DNA from: Curvibacter sp.
Lineage (GTDB): Bacteria; Pseudomonadota; Gammaproteobacteria; Burkholderiales; Burkholderiaceae_C
Assembly: GCA_020248905.1 (NCBI GenBank)
Contig: JADCGR010000032.1
Location: forward strand, 16,150-80,149
Reading direction: 5' to 3'
Length of the DNA: 64,000 bases
The stretch's first letter is position 1. Every line of letters begins with the position of its first letter. A model generated the notes under the pieces. That model did not search any database, was not told where the DNA came from, and saw nothing but the letters and a program-made list of their open reading frames with translations. Both the position numbers and the translations under genes were made by a program. Below, in pieces: positions 60,106 to 64,000 of this stretch.

Positions 60106-61182
60106 ATGCACCCGCGCGACGTCCTCCTTGGTGCCCAGGCCTCGGCCGGTTTTTTGCCGGTCTGCGACCACTACAGCGGCGTGGAGGTGCGCATGCGCAA
60201 GAGCCTGCAGCTGCAGGCTGAGATGACCGCCGAGTTCGGCGCCTGCGTCTTTGACGTTTCACTAGACTGTGAGGACGGTGCTCCCGTGGGGGGCGAGCGC
60301 GACCACGCCCAGATGGTCGCGGCGCTGGCCAACGATGCGCAGGCGCTGGCGCGGCATACAGGCCTACCCGCTAAGCCCCGCATTGCGGTACGCGTGCACC
60401 CGGTTGATCACCCAGCGTTCGAGCAGGACGTCGCCACCATCGTCGGTGGCGCGGGCGCCTCCCTGTGCCACCTCATGATCCCCAAGGTCGAGTCGGTCGC
60501 CGACGTGGCGCGTGCCGTGATTGCAGTGGACGCCGCCGTCCGCCAAAGCGGCCGCAGCACGCCGCTGCCGCTACAGGTGCTCCTGGAGTCGCCCGCTGCC
60601 GTGCATCGCGCCTTCGAGATCGCCGCGCATCCCCGCGTGCAGTCGATCAGTTTCGGGCTGATGGACTTCGTGTCTGCGCACGGCGGTGCCGTGCCCGACA
60701 GCGCCATGAGCTCCCGGCCCGACAGCCTGACAGGTGAGTTGGGTCAGTTCAGCCATCCGCTGGTCGTACGCGCCAAGCTCGATATCGCCTCGGCGTGCCA
60801 TGCGCATGGCAAAGTGCCTTCCCACTGCGTGGTCACCGAGTTCAGCGACACGGAGGCCATGAAGGCCGCCGCCCGCAAGGCCGCTCGGGAGTTCGGCTAC
60901 ACCCGCATGTGGAGCATTCACCCAAGCCAGATTCGCCCCATCCTCGAGGCGCTGGCCCCCGACGGTGCGGCCATCGAGCGCGCGGCCGCCATCATTGAGG
61001 CCGCGCAGGCAGCGCAGTGGGCCCCTGTCAGCCATGAAAAACAGTTGCATGATCGTGCGAGCTACCGTTACTTCTGGCAGGTTCTTGAACGCGCGCACCA
61101 GACGGGGTGTCCGCTGCCATCTGCCATGCGCCACTATTTTGCGGCCCCCACCGCACCGCGACCCCAGGGTGTCCCCGCCTGA
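60106..61182 (+). CDS. HpcH/HpaI aldolase, citrate lyase beta-like family
   Basis: 358 residues. The family motifs are [19 protein letters not shown] (metal-binding region), [19 protein letters not shown] and [20 protein letters not shown]. It is a TIM-barrel lyase of the CitE/malyl-CoA lyase superfamily; which substrate is used is not evident. It lies between mdh and acnB, so perhaps a malyl- or citramalyl-CoA lyase or related side-reaction enzyme linked to the TCA cycle. No clear ribosome site precedes the ATG at 60106. Confidence 0.8.
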   Translation: MHPRDVLLGAQASAGFLPVCDHYSGVEVRMRKSLQLQAEMTAEFGACVFDVSLDCEDGAPVGGERDHAQMVAALANDAQALARHTGLPAKPRIAVRVHPVDHPAFEQDVATIVGGAGASLCHLMIPKVESVADVARAVIAVDAAVRQSGRSTPLPLQVLLESPAAVHRAFEIAAHPRVQSISFGLMDFVSAHGGAVPDSAMSSRPDSLTGELGQFSHPLVVRAKLDIASACHAHGKVPSHCVVTEFSDTEAMKAAARKAAREFGYTRMWSIHPSQIRPILEALAPDGAAIERAAAIIEAAQAAQWAPVSHEKQLHDRASYRYFWQVLERAHQTGCPLPSAMRHYFAAPTAPRPQGVPA

Positions 61183-61223
61183 CCCAGGGCGCACTTTCCA
61201 AGTCCATTGAAGAAGGAGTCACC

Positions 61224-63809
61224 ATGTTGCAAGCCTATCGCGCTCATGTTGCTGAACGCGCCGCGCTCGGCATTCCGCCCCTGCCGTTGACCGCCAAGCA
61301 GACCGGCGAGCTGATCGAACTGCTGAAGAACCCGCCCAGGGGAGAGGAGGCCGTTCTCGTCGACCTGATCACGCACCGCGTACCGGCTGGTGTGGACGAC
61401 GCGGCCAAGGTCAAGGCCAGCTACCTCGCGGCCGTGGCGCACGGCAGTGAGAAGTCCGCCCTCATTTCGCGCGAGAAGGCTACCGAGCTGCTGGGCACCA
61501 TGCTGGGCGGCTACAACCTGACGCCGCTGATCGATCTGCTGGATGACGCTCAGGTGGGCAAGGTCGCGGCCGAGGGCCTGAAGAAGACCCTGCTGATGTT
61601 CGACCAGTTCCACGACGTCAAGGACAAGGCCGACAAGGGCAATGCCAACGCCAAGGTCGTGCTGCAGAGCTGGGCGGACGCCGAGTGGTTCACCAGCCGT
61701 CCCGAAGTGCCCAAGAGCATCACGCTGACCGTCCTCAAGGTGACCGGCGAGACCAATACCGACGACCTGTCGCCCGCACCGGACGCCTGGAGCCGTCCCG
61801 ACATTCCGCTGCACGCCCTCGCCATGTTGAAGAACAAGCGTGACGGCATCACGCCAGAGGAAGACGGCAAGCGTGGCCCGATCAAGTTCATCGAGGACCT
61901 ACGCGCGCGCGGTAACCTCGTGGCCTACGTCGGTGACGTGGTCGGAACCGGCTCGAGTCGCAAGTCGGCCACCAACTCCGTGCTGTGGTTTACTGGAGAA
62001 GACATTCCCTTTGTGCCCAACAAGCGTTATGGTGGTGTCTGCCTGGGCGGCAAGATCGCTCCGATTTTCTACAACACCATGGAAGACGCTGGCGCCCTGC
62101 CCATCGAACTGGACGTGAGCCAGATGAATATGGGCGACGTGATCGAACTGCGTCCCTACGAGGGCAAGGCCCTCAAGGATGGCAAGGTCATCGCGGAGTT
62201 CCGGGTCCGCAGCGACGTGCTCTTTGACGAGGTACGTGCCGGTGGCCGCATTCCCCTGATCATCGGCCGTGGCCTGACGACCAAGGCGCGCGAAGCGCTG
62301 GGCCTGCCGCCGTCCACCCTGTTCCGCCTGCCACAGGTGCCCAAGAGCCACGGCAAGGGTTTCACGCTTGCGCAGAAGATGGTCGGCCGCGCCTGCGGTC
62401 TGCCCGAGGGCAAGGGCATTCTGCCGGGGACCTACTGCGAGCCCAAGATGACCTCGGTCGGTTCCCAGGACACCACCGGCACCATGACCCGCGACGAGCT
62501 CAAGGACCTTGCTTGTCTGGGTTTTAGTGCCGACCTCGTGATGCAGTCCTTCTGCCATACGGCGGCCTATCCGAAGCCGGTGGATGTGAAGATGCACCAT
62601 GAGCTGCCTGAGTTCATGAGCAATCGCGGTGGCATCTCGCTCAAGCCGGGTGACGGCATCATCCACAGCTGGCTCAACCGCATGCTGCTGCCCGATACGG
62701 TAGGCACGGGTGGCGACAGCCACACGCGTTTCCCGATCGGCATCTCCTTCCCGGCTGGCTCCGGCCTCGTGGCCTTTGCGGCTGCCACTGGCGTGATGCC
62801 ACTGGACATGCCCGAGTCGGTACTCGTGCGCTTCAAGGGTCAGATGCAGCCAGGCGTGACCCTGCGTGATCTCGTGCACGCCATCCCACTCTACGCCATC
62901 AAGCAAGGTTTGCTCACGGTGGAGAAGAAGGGCAAGAAGAACATCTTCTCCGGCCGTATTCTCGAGATCGAGGGTCTGCCAGACCTGAAGATCGAGCAGG
63001 CGTTCGAGCTGGCTGACGCCTCTGCCGAGCGCTCCGCTGCGGGCTGCACTGTAGCGCTGAACAAGGAGCCTGTGATCGAGTACATCAACAGCAATATCGT
63101 GCTGCTGAAGAACCTGATTGCTCAGGGCTATCGTGACGAGCGCACCATCACGCGCCGGATCAAGGCCATGGAGGCATGGCTGGCCAAACCCGAGCTGCTC
63201 ATGGCTGACCGGGACGCCGAGTACGCGGCCGTGATCGAGATCGACCTCGCGCAGATCAAGGAGCCTATCGTCTGCTGCCCCAACGACCCGGACGATGCCA
63301 AGACCCTGTCCGACGTCTCAGGCACCAAAATCGACGAAGCCTTCATCGGCTCGTGTATGACGAATATCGGCCACTTCCGTGCGGCGGCCAAGCTGCTCGG
63401 GGGCGCGCGCGACATCCCGGTCAAGCTCTGGGTCGCGCCGCCGACCAAGATGGACCAGGGCGAGCTCGTCAAGGAAGGTCACTACGCCACCTTCGGCGCC
63501 GCCGGCGCACGCACCGAAATGCCCGGCTGCTCGCTTTGCATGGGTAACCAAGCGCAGGTGCGTGAGGGTGCGACGGTCATGTCCACCTCTACCCGTAATT
63601 TCCCCAACCGTCTGGGCAAGAACACGAATGTGTTCCTGGGCTCGGCTGAACTGGCCGCGGTCTGCTCCAAGCTGGGTCGCATCCCGACCCTCGCCGAGTA
63701 CCAGGAAGCCATGGGCATCATCAACAAGGACGCCGCAAGTGTGTATCGCTACATGAACTTCGATCAGATCGAGGAGTACAAGGAAGTCGCCGAGACCGTC
63801 AAGGCCTGA
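61224..63809 (+). CDS. acnB: Aconitate hydratase B
   Basis: 861 residues starting [21 protein letters not shown], the AcnB start, with an N-terminal HEAT-like region. The cluster ligands are in [19 protein letters not shown] and [18 protein letters not shown], with [18 protein letters not shown] and [16 protein letters not shown] as further motifs. It isomerises citrate and isocitrate. AAGGAG stands 6 bases before the ATG at 61224. It ends the mdh-acnB group with a strong terminator. Confidence 0.98.
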   Translation: MLQAYRAHVAERAALGIPPLPLTAKQTGELIELLKNPPRGEEAVLVDLITHRVPAGVDDAAKVKASYLAAVAHGSEKSALISREKATELLGTMLGGYNLTPLIDLLDDAQVGKVAAEGLKKTLLMFDQFHDVKDKADKGNANAKVVLQSWADAEWFTSRPEVPKSITLTVLKVTGETNTDDLSPAPDAWSRPDIPLHALAMLKNKRDGITPEEDGKRGPIKFIEDLRARGNLVAYVGDVVGTGSSRKSATNSVLWFTGEDIPFVPNKRYGGVCLGGKIAPIFYNTMEDAGALPIELDVSQMNMGDVIELRPYEGKALKDGKVIAEFRVRSDVLFDEVRAGGRIPLIIGRGLTTKAREALGLPPSTLFRLPQVPKSHGKGFTLAQKMVGRACGLPEGKGILPGTYCEPKMTSVGSQDTTGTMTRDELKDLACLGFSADLVMQSFCHTAAYPKPVDVKMHHELPEFMSNRGGISLKPGDGIIHSWLNRMLLPDTVGTGGDSHTRFPIGISFPAGSGLVAFAAATGVMPLDMPESVLVRFKGQMQPGVTLRDLVHAIPLYAIKQGLLTVEKKGKKNIFSGRILEIEGLPDLKIEQAFELADASAERSAAGCTVALNKEPVIEYINSNIVLLKNLIAQGYRDERTITRRIKAMEAWLAKPELLMADRDAEYAAVIEIDLAQIKEPIVCCPNDPDDAKTLSDVSGTKIDEAFIGSCMTNIGHFRAAAKLLGGARDIPVKLWVAPPTKMDQGELVKEGHYATFGAAGARTEMPGCSLCMGNQAQVREGATVMSTSTRNFPNRLGKNTNVFLGSAELAAVCSKLGRIPTLAEYQEAMGIINKDAASVYRYMNFDQIEEYKEVAETVKA

Positions 63810-63829
63810 GGCACCCCCTCAGCCTGAGC

Positions 63830-63864
63830 AGGCCCTGCGGCAGCCGCCACAGGGCCTTTTTCTT
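63830..63864 (+). terminator. acnB terminator
   Basis: AGGCCCTG (63830-63837) pairs with CAGGGCCT (63850-63857) over a GC-rich loop, followed by TTTTTCTT. It ends the mdh-acnB transcript. The intron at 63865 begins directly after the T-run. Confidence 0.88.
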
Positions 63865-64000
63865 GTGCGCCCAGCATGGGCGCACTCTTGCGGGTGCAAG
63901 TCCCGCTGCGAACTGGTCACAGTGAGCAAAGCGAAGCGCAACTGCGTGAGGGTGACCGAGCGTGGGAAGGAAGCGTGGAGCGTAATCGCGAGCCGATGAA
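63865..64000 (+). mobile_element. 5' end of a group II intron, class C-like
   Basis: Begins GTGCGCCCAGCATGGGCGCA, matching the GUGYG 5' end and GCCCRGCAUGGGYGCA pattern known for bacterial class C introns, then GGGTGCAAGTCCCGC and a domain I-like GAGGGTGACCGAGCGTGGG and GGAAGGAAGCG. It sits right after the acnB terminator T-run, the site class C introns choose. Only 136 bases are inside the window, so the reverse transcriptase/maturase gene and the 3' end are outside. Identified by pattern. Confidence 0.8.

Overview
The window looks like a chromosome segment from a GC-rich betaproteobacterium of the order Burkholderiales, most likely family Comamonadaceae. This rests on gene content and order: a leuC-entericidin-leuD-leuB-asd-fimV-truA-trpFBA-accD run, an mdh-citE-like-acnB run beside sdhCDAB-sdhE-gltA, and a yceD-rpmF-plsX-fabHDG-acpP-fabF-rpoE-rseAB-mucD-lepA-lepB-rnc-era-recO-pdxJ-acpS-nagZ run. 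No species was assigned, because no search could be run.

Layout. 1-7.8 kb: ppc (minus, cut by the left edge) diverges from a haem block (hemC, hemD, hemX-like, hemY), followed by a GGDEF-like gene with degenerate motifs. 7.9-12.7 kb: rne (minus) diverges from rluC and a HAD phosphatase across a 494-base gap. 12.8-16.1 kb: a Rieske protein, an SppA-type protease, an RsmI-like methylase and a Maf/YceF pyrophosphatase (both minus), then yceD. 16.3-34.7 kb: ribosomal protein L32, fatty-acid synthesis, the envelope-stress sigma factor with its regulators and protease, LepA, signal peptidase, RNase III, Era, RecO, PdxJ, AcpS and NagZ, nearly all on the plus strand and many overlapping by ATGA. 34.7-36.9 kb: lysS (minus) and yggT (plus). 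36.9-40.6 kb: a gene-poor stretch and an AT-richer accessory cassette (two SDR oxidoreductases and a LysR regulator). 40.4-58.9 kb: minus-strand accD, trpA, trpB, trpF, truA, fimV, asd, leuB, leuD, entericidin, leuC, a Cys-rich hypothetical, gltA, sdhE, sdhB, sdhA, sdhD, sdhC and a GntR regulator. 59.0-63.8 kb: mdh, a citrate-lyase-like gene and acnB. The last 136 bases are the 5' end of a group II intron inserted right after the acnB terminator.

How the genes work together. Most of the window is housekeeping: haem, fatty-acid, tryptophan, leucine and aspartate-family amino-acid synthesis, the TCA cycle, RNA processing and envelope stress. The GntR gene sits between the sdh-gltA and mdh-acnB blocks, and a 12-base palindrome lies inside its own apparent promoter, so it is a good candidate TCA regulator.

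The most interesting signal is non-coding. Upstream of asd, between a terminator and the gene, there is a -10 box, a 33-codon ORF whose last ten residues are ATITKTTTTKG-like (Thr, Ile and Lys, all products of the Asd pathway), GC-rich alternative pairings and a hairpin followed by a U-run. This resembles a transcription attenuator. Other points of note are hairpin-plus-T signals in the leaders of hemC and lepA, an accD gene whose last roughly 60 codons match the neighbouring island rather than the rest of accD, a Tat-signal SDR, and a YgfX-like membrane protein beside rpoE.
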